A stretch of 64,000 bases of DNA from Clostridiales bacterium (GCA_018372435.1 JAHAJA010000014.1:1-64000), one strand, 5' to 3'; positions 9,082 to 18,384 are shown, numbered from the stretch's first letter. Program-made: numbers and translations. Notes: generated by a model not told the origin, from the letters alone.

Positions 9082-9948
9082 ATGAATATAAAGCAGTTAC
9101 AATATTTCTTAACCGTTGCTGAAGCAGGAAGTATCACTGCTGCTGCCAAGCGATTACATATCTCACAGCCACCTCTTAGTAACCAGATGCAGTTACTCGA
9201 GAATGAACTTGGCACAAAGTTGTTTGAAAGGGGTTCTCGAAAGATCACTTTGACTTATGCGGGGCAGATTCTCTATAATCGAGCACAGACCATTGTTGAT
9301 TTATCCAGTGCCGCCATACGAGAAATTACTGATCTGGGTACCGGATTACAAGGAACGATTCACCTTGGAACGATATCTTCCTGTGGTGTTGTTCTACTGG
9401 ACAAACATATAAAACATTTTCATAATCAATATCCAGATGTTAATTTTGAATTATATGAGGGAAATACTTTTCAATTGTTAGAGAAATTAAAGATGGGAAC
9501 GATTGAGATTGCTATTGTTCGTACACCGTTTCATGAAGAAGGCTTCCACTGCGTTTACCTAGAAGAAGAGCCAATGGTTGCGGTAGGAACGAAAGAGTTT
9601 CTAGGAAATACTACAGATGAAATGATTGGATTAGAACAATTAACTGACGTTCCACTTATCTATTATCGTAGATTTGAGAATCTGCTAATGAATTCCTTTC
9701 GAGACGCTTCCCTCGTTCCGAAAGTATATTGTAAGAATGATGACGCCAGAACATCTCTTATGTGGGCGGCTGCTGGTTTGGGCGTAGCAATCATACCTCG
9801 TTCCATTACACCAGCTATCCCAGACCCTAATCTTATCTATAAGATTATTGATGTTCCTACTCTTTATACAAAAATCGCCGCCATATATCGAAAAGATCTC
9901 TATCTCTCAGGTATCGGGCAGCGATTTATTCAGATGTTTGAATCGTAA
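9082..9948 (+). CDS. LysR family transcriptional regulator
   Basis: 288 residues, normal for the family. The N-terminal winged helix-turn-helix (QLQYFLTVAEAGSITAAAKR, SQPPLSNQMQLLENELGTKLF) is textbook LysR; a periplasmic-binding-protein-like effector domain occupies about 90-288. SD AGAGG sits upstream of the ATG. It stands alone between the divergent ABC exporter operon and the convergent uxuB, so its targets are either of these or itself; the effector is unknown. Confidence 0.93.
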   Translation: MNIKQLQYFLTVAEAGSITAAAKRLHISQPPLSNQMQLLENELGTKLFERGSRKITLTYAGQILYNRAQTIVDLSSAAIREITDLGTGLQGTIHLGTISSCGVVLLDKHIKHFHNQYPDVNFELYEGNTFQLLEKLKMGTIEIAIVRTPFHEEGFHCVYLEEEPMVAVGTKEFLGNTTDEMIGLEQLTDVPLIYYRRFENLLMNSFRDASLVPKVYCKNDDARTSLMWAAAGLGVAIIPRSITPAIPDPNLIYKIIDVPTLYTKIAAIYRKDLYLSGIGQRFIQMFES

Positions 9949-9969
9949 TTGTTAATAAATGATTAACAA
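9949..9969. terminator. Weak hairpin between convergent lysR and uxuB
   Basis: Perfect 8 bp stem TTGTTAAT / ATTAACAA with a five-base loop and little T run. It could act for either converging gene. Confidence 0.35.
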
Positions 9970-9982
9970 GCAGTAAGCTTAC

Positions 9983-11593
9983 TTATACGTATTTCTTCAA
10001 GGTATCACGGACTGCCCCCACACCTTTTGTTAATTCTTTCAGATAGTTACAAACCTTGTTTGCTAACCCCACTTCATATAAGTCCACACCAAAGATTTGT
10101 TTCATCCTAAGTAGTGGTGCAACAGCTGTTTCAACCTCTTGCTCTTGTTCTAATCTAAGACCTGCTACGTATGGGCATACGGTATCTAATAGTGGGTCAG
10201 GGCTCAGTTCATAAGTATCTCCTGCATCATCGATTGCCATTAGATAACGTAACCACCCCGCAAAAACCAATGGAATTAGTTTAAGTTCTTTGACATCTAG
10301 ATTAGCTGATGCTTGGTAAGCTTTGATAGTCTCACCAAAACGTATAGCTAGTTTTAGAGAAGTGTCGGTAGTAATACGTTGTGGGGTATCTGGCATATAA
10401 GGATTTGGTACTCGGGTATTCAATACGGTATCAATAAATTCTTTTGGGTCCAATACACCTGGATTTATAACTACTGGAAGACCTTCTATATAACCAATGG
10501 TCTCTACTAGTTTCTTCAGCTCGGTATCCTTCATTTCATCAGAAATCTTCTGATATCCCAACAGGCATCCAAAGACTGCAAGCGCAGTGTGTAGTGGGTT
10601 CAGACAGGTACATACCTTCATCTTTTCTACTTTATCTACCGTTTCTCTAGTAGTGAATACAAGTCCTCCCTTTTCTAGTTCTGGTCTCCCGTTAGGGAAT
10701 GCATCTTCAATAACTAGATACTCACATTCTTCAGCATTAACAAACGGAGCCACATATGTATTCTTAGAAGTGATAATAGGGTCAAGTTCCTTTACACCAT
10801 CTTTTTTCAGAATTTCTTCTACAGAAGTATCTGGTCTTGGCGTGATTTTATCAATCATCGTCCATGGGAAGCTTACTTTATCTACGGAATTGATATAAGT
10901 CACAAAACCCACAGGCACTTTACCATTCTCTTTCCATCTCTTAGCAAAGGTGTTAATGGCATTATATAGCTTATCTCCATTATGAGAACAATTGTCCATG
11001 CTTATCATAGCCAATGGCTTCTCTCCTGATTGAAACCTAGTGTACAATAAGCTTGCAACTTTTCCGATGTAGCTTTTTGGCTTGTCCGGTCCATTCCTAA
11101 AGTCTGCTTCCACATCAAGAAGTAACTCTCCTTTTCCATTCACCAGGCTATATCCCTTTTCTGTAATCGTAAAGGTAACCATCTGTAGAGAGTCCTTGGC
11201 AAAGATTTCTCTCAGACGACTAAAATCCGTTTCATTCTCGGAATCGGCTGTCAAGGATTCTACTACACTTCCTACTACCTTCTTCTCTACCTCTCCATTT
11301 GCTTTCAAGGTTACAAGAATACTATAATCATCATGAGGTCGATTCATCTTCTCTATGATTTCATAATCGAATCCCTCTGCGACCACAAGACCACGGCCTA
11401 GAACCCCCTCATTTAATAGATTCTGAACTACATTTGCCTGAAAAGCACGAAAGATATTTCCCGAACCAAAATGGATCCAGAATGGATTTTCTTTCGTTGC
11501 AGTAGTTACTATATCTCTATCAAATCTAGGAATGGCATACCCTGCCTCCTCCCAAAGCTTTGTATCTGCAAGTCCCCGTGTAGTTAATTTCAT
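9983..11593 (-). CDS. uxuB: Fructuronate/mannonate oxidoreductase (mannitol dehydrogenase family)
   Basis: 536 residues. NAD-dependent reduction of D-fructuronate to D-mannonate in hexuronate catabolism, judged from the family and from uxuA directly upstream. The N-terminal WIHFGSGNIFRAFQANVV is the Rossmann dinucleotide site of long-chain mannitol dehydrogenases, and SMDNCSHNGDKL is their conserved substrate-domain motif. The start is the ATG at 11591-11593 after AAGGAG with 10 bases between; an extended reading to 11626 overlaps uxuA and is unlikely. The gene begins three bases past the uxuA stop, so the two form one transcript. Confidence 0.88.
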   Translation of the reverse strand: MKLTTRGLADTKLWEEAGYAIPRFDRDIVTTATKENPFWIHFGSGNIFRAFQANVVQNLLNEGVLGRGLVVAEGFDYEIIEKMNRPHDDYSILVTLKANGEVEKKVVGSVVESLTADSENETDFSRLREIFAKDSLQMVTFTITEKGYSLVNGKGELLLDVEADFRNGPDKPKSYIGKVASLLYTRFQSGEKPLAMISMDNCSHNGDKLYNAINTFAKRWKENGKVPVGFVTYINSVDKVSFPWTMIDKITPRPDTSVEEILKKDGVKELDPIITSKNTYVAPFVNAEECEYLVIEDAFPNGRPELEKGGLVFTTRETVDKVEKMKVCTCLNPLHTALAVFGCLLGYQKISDEMKDTELKKLVETIGYIEGLPVVINPGVLDPKEFIDTVLNTRVPNPYMPDTPQRITTDTSLKLAIRFGETIKAYQASANLDVKELKLIPLVFAGWLRYLMAIDDAGDTYELSPDPLLDTVCPYVAGLRLEQEQEVETAVAPLLRMKQIFGVDLYEVGLANKVCNYLKELTKGVGAVRDTLKKYV

Positions 11594-11595
11594 GA

Positions 11596-12663
11596 TTATC
11601 TGGCTCCTTTCTCGATTGCTTCCCATAAACCATTCAAGTAGGTTGCCCCAAGAGCACGGTCATAAAGTCCATAACCTGGCATCGCCACTTCTCCCCATAT
11701 CATTCGTCCATGATCCGGACGAATTGGTCCTTCAAATCCAATCTCGTATAAAGCTTTCATAATTTCATACATATCAAACGTACCATCAGAAGAAAGATGT
11801 GCTGCTTCTTCAAAATCTGTTGGAGAGTTGAATCTCAGATTACGTACATGGGCGAAATGAATTCTTCCCTTTAGCGAACGAATCATATCTGGCAAATCAT
11901 TTTCCAGATTCGTTCCATAAGAACCAGAACAAAATGTCACACCGTTATGGGGGTTATCTACCATCTGCATCATGCGGAGAATGTTCTTCTTATTAATGAT
12001 GATGCGAGGCAAGCCAAATACACTCCAGGCTGGATCGTCAGGATGAATCGCCATATTGATGTTATACTTATCACAGACCGGCATAATTCGTTCCAAGAAA
12101 TACTTCAAATTTTTAAATAATTTTTCATCATCAATATATTTGTACATATCGAATAATTCTTTTACATGTTTCATTCGTTCCGGTTCCCAGCCTGGCATTA
12201 TAGTTCCATTGGTATCACCTGCAATGGATTCAAATATCTTTTCGGGATTCAGTGCATCCACTGCTTCCTGATTATAAGCAAGTACAGTGGAGCCATCTGG
12301 ACGCCTTCTTGCTAGTTCGCTTCTTGTCCAGTCAAAGACTGGCATGAAATTGTAGCATACCAGATGGATATCTTCCTGCCCTAAATGCTCAAGAGTCGCA
12401 ATATAGTTATCAATATAACTGTCACGATTTGCTCCACCTGTTTTGATCTCTTCGTGTACGTTAACACTTTCAATTCCAGCAACATAAAGCCCAGAAGCTT
12501 CTACTTCTGCCTTCATTTCTCTGATTCTTTCTCTACTCCATACTTCCCCCGGTAACGAATCATACAAGGTGGTGATTACCCCTTTCACTCCAGGAATCTG
12601 GCGTATTTTCTGTAGTGTCACAGTATCAAATCGGGATCCATACCATCTAAGTGTCATCTCCAT
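11596..12663 (-). CDS. uxuA: Mannonate dehydratase
   Basis: 355 residues. Dehydrates D-mannonate to 2-keto-3-deoxygluconate. Recognised from MEMTLRWYG at the start, IPGVKGVITTLYDSLPGEVW, the metal-site region NPHNGVTFCSGSYGTN and GRIHFAHVRNLRF. Three ATGs lie within 18 bases (12672, 12663, 12657); the middle one is best spaced from the AAGGAAGG site. First gene of the uxuAB operon and divergent from an AraC regulator. A TATAAT on the minus strand (12715-12720) is a likely -10 box, and GAAACATGTTGTTTC (12686-12700) is a small palindrome in the leader. Confidence 0.92.
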   Translation of the reverse strand: MEMTLRWYGSRFDTVTLQKIRQIPGVKGVITTLYDSLPGEVWSRERIREMKAEVEASGLYVAGIESVNVHEEIKTGGANRDSYIDNYIATLEHLGQEDIHLVCYNFMPVFDWTRSELARRRPDGSTVLAYNQEAVDALNPEKIFESIAGDTNGTIMPGWEPERMKHVKELFDMYKYIDDEKLFKNLKYFLERIMPVCDKYNINMAIHPDDPAWSVFGLPRIIINKKNILRMMQMVDNPHNGVTFCSGSYGTNLENDLPDMIRSLKGRIHFAHVRNLRFNSPTDFEEAAHLSSDGTFDMYEIMKALYEIGFEGPIRPDHGRMIWGEVAMPGYGLYDRALGATYLNGLWEAIEKGAR

Positions 12664-12818
12664 AGTTTCCATACCTTCCTTTTCCGAAACATGTTGTTTC
12701 CTTTCGTTACTTCTATTATAAAAAAGTTATGGGAAAAAACCATTGATGAGATTGTTGTATACATTGCAAAAGTTGTGGTCTTATGATAATGTGATGTTAA
12801 TAAAGGAGAGAATCTACT

Positions 12819-13694
12819 ATGAAGAAAAACTATCAAACTGCATTTAATACTAGGCAATATATGCTTTCTAAGGATTTCGAAATCTACTATTACAATGATC
12901 ATAACCTCGCCAAAGTAAATCTACATACGCATGATTATTATGAGTTTTATTTCTTTCTAGAAGGGGATGTAAGTATTCAGATCGGAGACAAAGAATATCC
13001 AGTACAATACGGGGATATTATGCTGATTCCTCCTCATCGTCCTCATCGACCAATCATTCACAACATGAATACTCCTTACCGTAGGTTCGTATTCTGGATT
13101 AGTGAGGAATACTGTAATCATCTGCTTCACATCTCTCCCGATTATGTTTTTTTGATGCAGTATGTACAGGTAAATAAAACGTATATTTTTCACAATGACC
13201 AGATTTCCTTTAATGCCGTGCAATCTAAAGTTCTAAGACTTATTGAGGAGATGCAGTCTGATCGTTTTGGTCGGAATGCACAGATTACCCTATGTGTCAA
13301 TGATTTAGTACTGTATCTGAATCGGATGATTCATGAAAGAAATAACTTGAAATCTAGAAGTGAAGAAAGCTCGCTATATCAGCGGCTAACAGAATACATT
13401 GAGGGTCATCTAGAGGAGCCTCTATCTCTTGAAAAGTTGGCAGAAGAATTCTTTGTAAGCAAATATCACATTGCCCATGTGTTTAAGGACAACCTAGGAT
13501 TGTCAATTCATCAATATATCACCAAAAAGCGACTTGCTCTTTGTAAAGAAGCGATTCTAGGGAAAATGAGTATCAAAGAAACGTATCAGACCTTTGGATT
13601 CGGAGATTACTCTAGTTTTTACCGAGCATTCAAAAAAGAATATGGGATTTCCCCTAAAGATTTTAGAGATATGCAAATTGTAAAATGTGATTAA
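12819..13694 (+). CDS. AraC family regulator with cupin sensor domain
   Basis: 291 residues. An N-terminal cupin (HTHDYYEFYFFLEGD, GDIMLIPPHRPHRP, about residues 30-75) binds the effector, and the C-terminal pair of helix-turn-helix motifs (LEEPLSLEKLAEEFFVSKYH, FGFGDYSSFYRAFKKEYGISP) binds DNA. SD AAAGGAG precedes the ATG. It is divergent from uxuAB with about 155 bases between, which points to control of that operon by a uronate or its derivative; this is inference. TTGCAA and TAATGT spaced 17 bases apart upstream may be its promoter. Confidence 0.92.
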   Translation: MKKNYQTAFNTRQYMLSKDFEIYYYNDHNLAKVNLHTHDYYEFYFFLEGDVSIQIGDKEYPVQYGDIMLIPPHRPHRPIIHNMNTPYRRFVFWISEEYCNHLLHISPDYVFLMQYVQVNKTYIFHNDQISFNAVQSKVLRLIEEMQSDRFGRNAQITLCVNDLVLYLNRMIHERNNLKSRSEESSLYQRLTEYIEGHLEEPLSLEKLAEEFFVSKYHIAHVFKDNLGLSIHQYITKKRLALCKEAILGKMSIKETYQTFGFGDYSSFYRAFKKEYGISPKDFRDMQIVKCD

Positions 13695-13696
13695 AA

Positions 13697-13725
13697 GGAG
13701 CCAATTTAAGCACTTTTTTGGCTCC
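13697..13725 (-). terminator. Terminator between the AraC and flavodoxin genes
   Basis: GGAGCCAA / TTGGCTCC, 8 bp. On the minus strand it is followed by TTTTAAT, so it mainly serves the flavodoxin gene. Confidence 0.6.
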
Positions 13726-13743
13726 CCCGACCTACTTCACTTA

Positions 13744-14163
13744 TTATCTGGCATTCACGTGTTTTCTTGCAAAGGAAGCCACACCATTCACTTCCTCTGC
13801 ACTCGGATGATTATGATTCTTAAAGAAAAATGCACGACCAAGACATGTATAAACCTCTTCTTCTACGGCAATTCCTTGGCTCCTAAACTTATCAATTAAC
13901 GTTTGATATTGATTCGTACCAAAACCACTTGCAGAGAACAAAATCAACTTCTTAATCTTATCTGACGTAAACTTTTCTATATAAGTAAGGACATCAGGTG
14001 CTACTCCTCCACCATAGATACTTGCACCAAAGAACAATACATCAACTTCTTGATTTGTATCAAAGGCGGCTAATTCTTTTGGAATTACTCCGATTGCTTC
14101 ACCAATTGCGTGAGCTAATTTTTTATTATTTCTTTTACTTTTATATACTACTGCATACTTCAT
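13744..14163 (-). CDS. Flavodoxin
   Basis: 139 residues, the length of short-chain flavodoxins, an FMN electron carrier. The N-terminal MKYAVVYKSKRNNKKLAHAIG is a variant of the phosphate-binding loop (the usual T-x-T-G-N-T is replaced by SKRNNK), and the middle VDVLFFGASIYGGG matches the second flavin loop. SD AGGGGAG with 7 bases to the ATG. Stands alone. The redox partner cannot be named; a flavodoxin-like regulatory or quinone-reductase role is also possible because the FMN loop is atypical. Confidence 0.8.
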   Translation of the reverse strand: MKYAVVYKSKRNNKKLAHAIGEAIGVIPKELAAFDTNQEVDVLFFGASIYGGGVAPDVLTYIEKFTSDKIKKLILFSASGFGTNQYQTLIDKFRSQGIAVEEEVYTCLGRAFFFKNHNHPSAEEVNGVASFARKHVNAR

Positions 14164-14259
14164 TATTTATTACTCCCCTTCATGTATAATTATTCATAAA
14201 CAATTGCGAATAACTTATCAATACCGTAACATATACTATTTATTTTAATACAATTGTTA

Positions 14260-14505
14260 TTATTCAGCAATCCAGAAGGTCATCTTATCCTCACTATATG
14301 CTATCTTACATCTATTTTCCTCAAAATAACGATTTAATTCAGTATATAAGTCCTCATACTTCCCTTCACAAGCACAATTCCCCATTGGTTCAATCCACAT
14401 AGATTGACGTCCACAAGCATCTCTTAAATGAATCCTAAAATGCAATCCAATATCCTCAAGTCTATGGTTCAATTCTATAATTTCATTAAAAGAAATTATC
14501 TTCAT
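14260..14505 (-). CDS. Small RDAC-type protein of unknown function
   Basis: 81 residues from the ATG at 14505, placed 6 bases after GAGGTG; a GTG at 14514 lies inside that site. It contains LHFRIHLRDACGRQSMW and EPMGNCACEG, with three cysteines and a run of charged residues after them. I recall small clostridial proteins named after an RDAC motif, without a known role. No signal peptide or membrane helix. It lies alone, about 100 bases upstream of the flavodoxin on the same strand. Confidence 0.7.
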   Translation of the reverse strand: MKIISFNEIIELNHRLEDIGLHFRIHLRDACGRQSMWIEPMGNCACEGKYEDLYTELNRYFEENRCKIAYSEDKMTFWIAE

Positions 14506-14640
14506 ATCGTTCACCTCGCAATGTATTCTATGAACTTAATATATCACGAATCATAACAATCAGCAACTATACTAACTTTAATAAAACGAATTGAAATTGT
14601 GAAACTCCTCCTAATGTCAACTTCGCTAATTGCTTAAAAG

Positions 14641-14912
14641 GATAAGGGTGTCAAAAGCACTCAAAAAACTTACCTTCGCCAATTTGCACATTCACAAAGC
14701 TGACTAATGTGATGCAAAACATAGTTTGATGAGCAACTGTATGAAGTCGTTGGTACTTAGGCTCTGTATTTTAGAGCCTTACGTACCACTACGAACTTCA
14801 TCCAAGTGAGAGCGTGTTGCGAATAAACTATGGTTTGCATCACATACTGATTTATAAATTGTGCAAATTGACGAACCAAAATATAAAATGAGCTTTTGAC
14901 ACCCTAATCCTA
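14641..14912. repeat. Long imperfect palindrome, family A copy 1 (complete)
   Basis: This fills most of the 14506-14926 gap. The two halves are near mirror images: GGTGTCAAAAGC at the left and GCTTTTGACACC at the right, then CAATTTGCAC / GTGCAAATTG, GTGATGCAAAACATAGTTT / AAACTATGGTTTGCATCAC, and a central stem around TTAGGCTCT / AGAGCCTTA. About 270 bases in all, without a convincing ORF. A shorter copy is at 47019-47200 and a half copy at 35027-35145. Confidence 0.85.
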
Positions 14913-14926
14913 GAGTTTAACAAGCA

Positions 14927-15667
14927 TTAATCCATATACAGTCCTTTTTTATACTCAGAAGGAGACATTCCTTTGATTTTTTTAAATACTTTTGAGAAAT
15001 ATTTTTCATCATTAAATCCTATCTTGTAAGCTATCTCATAGGTCTTAAAATAATTCTGTCTTAAATACATACAAGCATGATTAACCCTAATTTCATTCAA
15101 ATAATCCACGAAGCCACACTTTAATTCTTGATTAAATAAAGTAGAAAGGTATCCCGCCGATATCGATACCTTATCTGCAACTTGTTGTAGTGTTAAGTTG
15201 TTGTAGTAATTTTCGTTAATATATTCTTTTGCTTGACTTACTACAGGATTAAGTCCTGTATCCTTCTCATCTTCCATGTTTTTAAGTGGATATGATAACT
15301 CATCAGCATACTCAATCAGCATCTTTAGAATATCCGATGATCTTACAGGTTTTAGTACATAGTCCTTCGCTCCTAGACGTAATGCTTGCTGTGCGTATTT
15401 GAATTCATCATACCCGCTTAGAATGATGGTAATTGGAGACAATCCCGCTAGCTTCATCTCCTTCATCACCTCAAGTCCCGTTTTAACCGGCATCTGAACG
15501 TCCAAAAGAACAATATCAGGCCGATATTTTAATATTTGTTCAATCGTCTCCTGTCCGTTTTCTGCTAACAGTATCTTATTAAAACGATCTGTATGTAGTT
15601 TGACATATTTGCTTATTCCATTTCTAATCACATCTTCATCATCTGCAATTAATAATTTAATATCCAT
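14927..15667 (-). CDS. AraC-type response regulator (YesN-like)
   Basis: 246 residues. A receiver domain (about 1-120) has the acidic pair DDED near the start, phospho-acceptor Asp in VLLDVQMP and Lys in DYVLKPV. The C-terminal AraC helix-turn-helix pair includes VADKVSISAGYLSTLFNQEL and IGFNDEKYFSKVFKKIKGMSPSEY. It starts exactly where the kinase gene stops (TAAATG), so the pair is coupled. Last gene of the sugar transporter operon; probably activates that operon in response to the substrate. Confidence 0.93.
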   Translation of the reverse strand: MDIKLLIADDEDVIRNGISKYVKLHTDRFNKILLAENGQETIEQILKYRPDIVLLDVQMPVKTGLEVMKEMKLAGLSPITIILSGYDEFKYAQQALRLGAKDYVLKPVRSSDILKMLIEYADELSYPLKNMEDEKDTGLNPVVSQAKEYINENYYNNLTLQQVADKVSISAGYLSTLFNQELKCGFVDYLNEIRVNHACMYLRQNYFKTYEIAYKIGFNDEKYFSKVFKKIKGMSPSEYKKGLYMD

Positions 15668-16834
15668 TTAGTCAACCTCTTTACATTCATATGGTATAAT
15701 AATACTAACAGTAGTTCCTTTTCCAACTTCACTTTTAATTTGAAAACTAAAGTCTTCTCGATATTTTAGTTCAAGTCGTTCTCTTACATTCTTGATGGCA
15801 TAATGGCCAATTCTTTGGCTTGCATATCTTTTTGAATCCTCTACATTCCATATTTCATTCAGTTGTTCTTTTGACATACCTTTTCCTGTATCACATATTC
15901 GAAATTCTATATATACCTTTTCTTTCTCTATCATAACTCCTTCCACAGTCAGCATACATTTCGTTCCGCTATTCTCAAATCCATGTACAATAGCATTCTC
16001 AATGAAGGGTTGCAAAATCAACTTAGGAATTAATGCATTCTCAATATTAGGATCTATACATATCTGATAATCAAGTTTTTTAGAAAACCGCATTTTTTGA
16101 ATATGCAGATAGGTTTCAATCAAATTTTCTTCTTCTTTCACTGTTATAATACCTTTTCCCTGTCCTAGTACTAGACGAAAAAGGTTTGACAAAGCTAATA
16201 TATCCTCTCCGATCTCTTCATTATCACAATCGATTGCTCTCCAATAAAGCGCATCTAACGTATTATATAGAAAATGTGGGTTTATCTGAGCTTGTAGCGC
16301 ATTCAACTCACTTTCTTTCTCGTGTAGTGCCATAACATAGTTCGTATCGATAAGTGTCTTAATATCTTCTACCATGACATTAAAACACTCTGCTACTACT
16401 CCTAATTCATCTTGGGTATTCACTGGTATCTTTTGCGTAAAGTCTCCCTTTCTGAATTTACCCATGGCTACTGTTAATTGATTCAACGGTTTCGTTATAA
16501 CATTTGATATAAATATAAAAATTGGGCACAGCCCTATTAATAACACAGCAAGTAAAATTAAAGGTGTACTAACAGATTGTCTTAACAAGTCATTAAAACC
16601 AATCCTAGGCACTACTTTACAGAATATAAAATTATTCTTTTCTTTCTGAGCCCAAAGCACTGTATAATCAGGTAATTCAACAACGCCTTTGAGTCCTTTT
16701 TTCTTCCAACTTAAATCCTTCGTCAAGAATGTTGTAACCTCGCTATCATGACTGCCATATTCAAGTAACTCTTCCCCGTTGGGATTTAAGATGAGAACTC
16801 CTTCTTCCTTACTTTGTACTGCATTCTTACACAA
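15668..16834 (-). CDS. Sensor histidine kinase, C-terminal part after frameshift
   Basis: 388 residues as an ORF, but its nominal TTG start has no ribosome site and the frame stays open upstream to about 16879, reading LGFLVIGASSDKFYEL before CKNAVQ, a continuation of the extracellular sensor domain. Then come a membrane helix (STPLILLAVLLIGLCPIFIF), a HAMP linker, the LytS/YesM-type phospho-acceptor LQAQINPHFLYNTLDALYW and an ATPase domain (DTGKGMS, GKGTTVSIIIPY). All catalytic parts are intact. The missing N-terminal part is the ORF at 16876-17484, one base out of frame. Confidence 0.85.
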   Translation of the reverse strand: MCKNAVQSKEEGVLILNPNGEELLEYGSHDSEVTTFLTKDLSWKKKGLKGVVELPDYTVLWAQKEKNNFIFCKVVPRIGFNDLLRQSVSTPLILLAVLLIGLCPIFIFISNVITKPLNQLTVAMGKFRKGDFTQKIPVNTQDELGVVAECFNVMVEDIKTLIDTNYVMALHEKESELNALQAQINPHFLYNTLDALYWRAIDCDNEEIGEDILALSNLFRLVLGQGKGIITVKEEENLIETYLHIQKMRFSKKLDYQICIDPNIENALIPKLILQPFIENAIVHGFENSGTKCMLTVEGVMIEKEKVYIEFRICDTGKGMSKEQLNEIWNVEDSKRYASQRIGHYAIKNVRERLELKYREDFSFQIKSEVGKGTTVSIIIPYECKEVD

Positions 16835-16875
16835 CTCATAGAATTTATCAGAGGAAGCTCCTATTACTAAAAAAC

Positions 16876-17484
16876 CTAATTTTTTTTCTTAGCCAAATCA
16901 AAAATTTCTCGATAAAGTACTATCTTATCGGAACGATTTGCTTGATAAATGGATCTTGTATCTTTCTTTGCAAACCGCCATAAGACCGCTCCTTTTACTT
17001 CAACTGCACTCTGATACATCTCTGAACTACGTAAGCTTTCTATATCACTAACATAAGACGATGAATCTAAACACCTTAGATAAGGATTCACTCCATTCTC
17101 AGGATATATGGCAATTGTCTTTATGTACCCTTTTAATGCAATCATATCTAAAACAATATTCATTGGTGCTTCGTCTAACCATAATTGAAAATTCTTGTTT
17201 AAGTCCTCGGAATTCGTACTTTTTAATATCCTAATTATGTCTTCATTAACACATAAATAAGTGCATATATTCTGCATATCATTCCGAAGGACTTCTATAC
17301 TATCTTCTAAACTTTGCACGGTCTGTTCCTGTGCTATGTATCTCGTTTTCTGTGTTTGATCATAATTTCTAACTACTAACAATACACTGATTATTAATAA
17401 TATTGGTGTGATAACCAAATAACTATAAAACACTAACTTTTTTCGTATATTCATATGGTTCATAATTGTTTTAACATGCTTCAT
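16876..17484 (-). CDS. Sensor histidine kinase, N-terminal part before frameshift
   Basis: 202 residues, start ATG after GAGGG with 7 bases between. Contains a membrane anchor (about 15-38) and most of an extracellular sensor domain, with no catalytic domain. It ends LAKKKN at a TAG directly after an A8 run (16880-16887 on the plus strand as T8). Adding one A, or slipping back one base, joins it to the 15668-16834 frame as KKKKLGFLV, giving one kinase of about 605 residues. Third-last position in an otherwise intact sugar transporter operon. It may be a real mutation, a slippage site or a sequencing error. Confidence 0.85.
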   Translation of the reverse strand: MKHVKTIMNHMNIRKKLVFYSYLVITPILLIISVLLVVRNYDQTQKTRYIAQEQTVQSLEDSIEVLRNDMQNICTYLCVNEDIIRILKSTNSEDLNKNFQLWLDEAPMNIVLDMIALKGYIKTIAIYPENGVNPYLRCLDSSSYVSDIESLRSSEMYQSAVEVKGAVLWRFAKKDTRSIYQANRSDKIVLYREIFDLAKKKN

Positions 17485-17518
17485 ATTGGGTCCCTCGCAA
17501 CAATTTTATTTGTTTAGA

Positions 17519-18373
17519 TCAACCTTTAACAGCTCCCATAACTACACCTTTTGTGATATGTTTATTTAATAGGATATATACGATAACTGCTGGTGCCGCC
17601 GTTAATGCCATAACCGCGAACTGGACTGCATAATTAGATGAATATTGACCTGTGAATTCCAATACAGAAAACGGAAGTGTCTTCCAGGTTGGTGAGCTTA
17701 GATATGTACTTGCCATTATGAATTCATTCCAGTTATTTAAGAATGTCATAATACAAACAGTTGCAATAGAAGGCTTTAATAATGGTGTGATTATTTGAAA
17801 AACAATTCTATATATACCACATCCATCCATAACTGCTGCTTCTTCTAATTCAACTGGTACGCCTCCTAAAAATCCCGTCATCAGAAACATAGCTTGCGGT
17901 AATGAGAATGCAACATAAGGTATCAACAATGCCCATATTGTATCTGTTAATCCCAATATACTATATATTTTATAATTAGGCAATAAGGTTGTATGAATAG
18001 GAATCATCATTCCTAGGAGCAATAAAGTCATAACAAAATTGTTAAGCTTCCATTTCATTCTCTTACAAGCAAATGCAGCCATTATTGAGATAAATACTAC
18101 AAAGAAAACAGCCAATCCATTAATTAGAAAACTATTCTTTAGATAGTGAATAAAATGTCCATCTACGAATGCCTTCACATAGTTTCCCCATTGAATCTTC
18201 TCAGGTATTACAAGTAATCCTGTGGTAAACATTTCATTACTACTTGCTAACGAAAAGTTAATTAACCATACAAGTGGAAAGATTTGAATAATTGCTACTA
18301 ATATTAATATAACCCATAACACAACCCTGCCAATATGTATACTGTCATTATTCTTTCTATTCTTTTTACTCAA
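17519..18373 (-). CDS. Carbohydrate ABC transporter permease (MalG type)
   Basis: 284 residues with six predicted membrane helices. The coupling-helix motif EEAAVMDGCGIYRIVFQIITPLLKP is the CUT1 family EAA loop. The start is a TTG at 18371-18373, 5 to 6 bases after GGGGGTG. Ends about 35 bases before the sensor kinase. Works with the adjacent MalF-type permease and the binding protein; the ATPase is not encoded here, as is common for CUT1 importers that share one MsmK-like ATPase. Confidence 0.93.
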   Translation of the reverse strand: MSKKNRKNNDSIHIGRVVLWVILILVAIIQIFPLVWLINFSLASSNEMFTTGLLVIPEKIQWGNYVKAFVDGHFIHYLKNSFLINGLAVFFVVFISIMAAFACKRMKWKLNNFVMTLLLLGMMIPIHTTLLPNYKIYSILGLTDTIWALLIPYVAFSLPQAMFLMTGFLGGVPVELEEAAVMDGCGIYRIVFQIITPLLKPSIATVCIMTFLNNWNEFIMASTYLSSPTWKTLPFSVLEFTGQYSSNYAVQFAVMALTAAPAVIVYILLNKHITKGVVMGAVKG

Positions 18374-18384
18374 TTCAGCACCCC

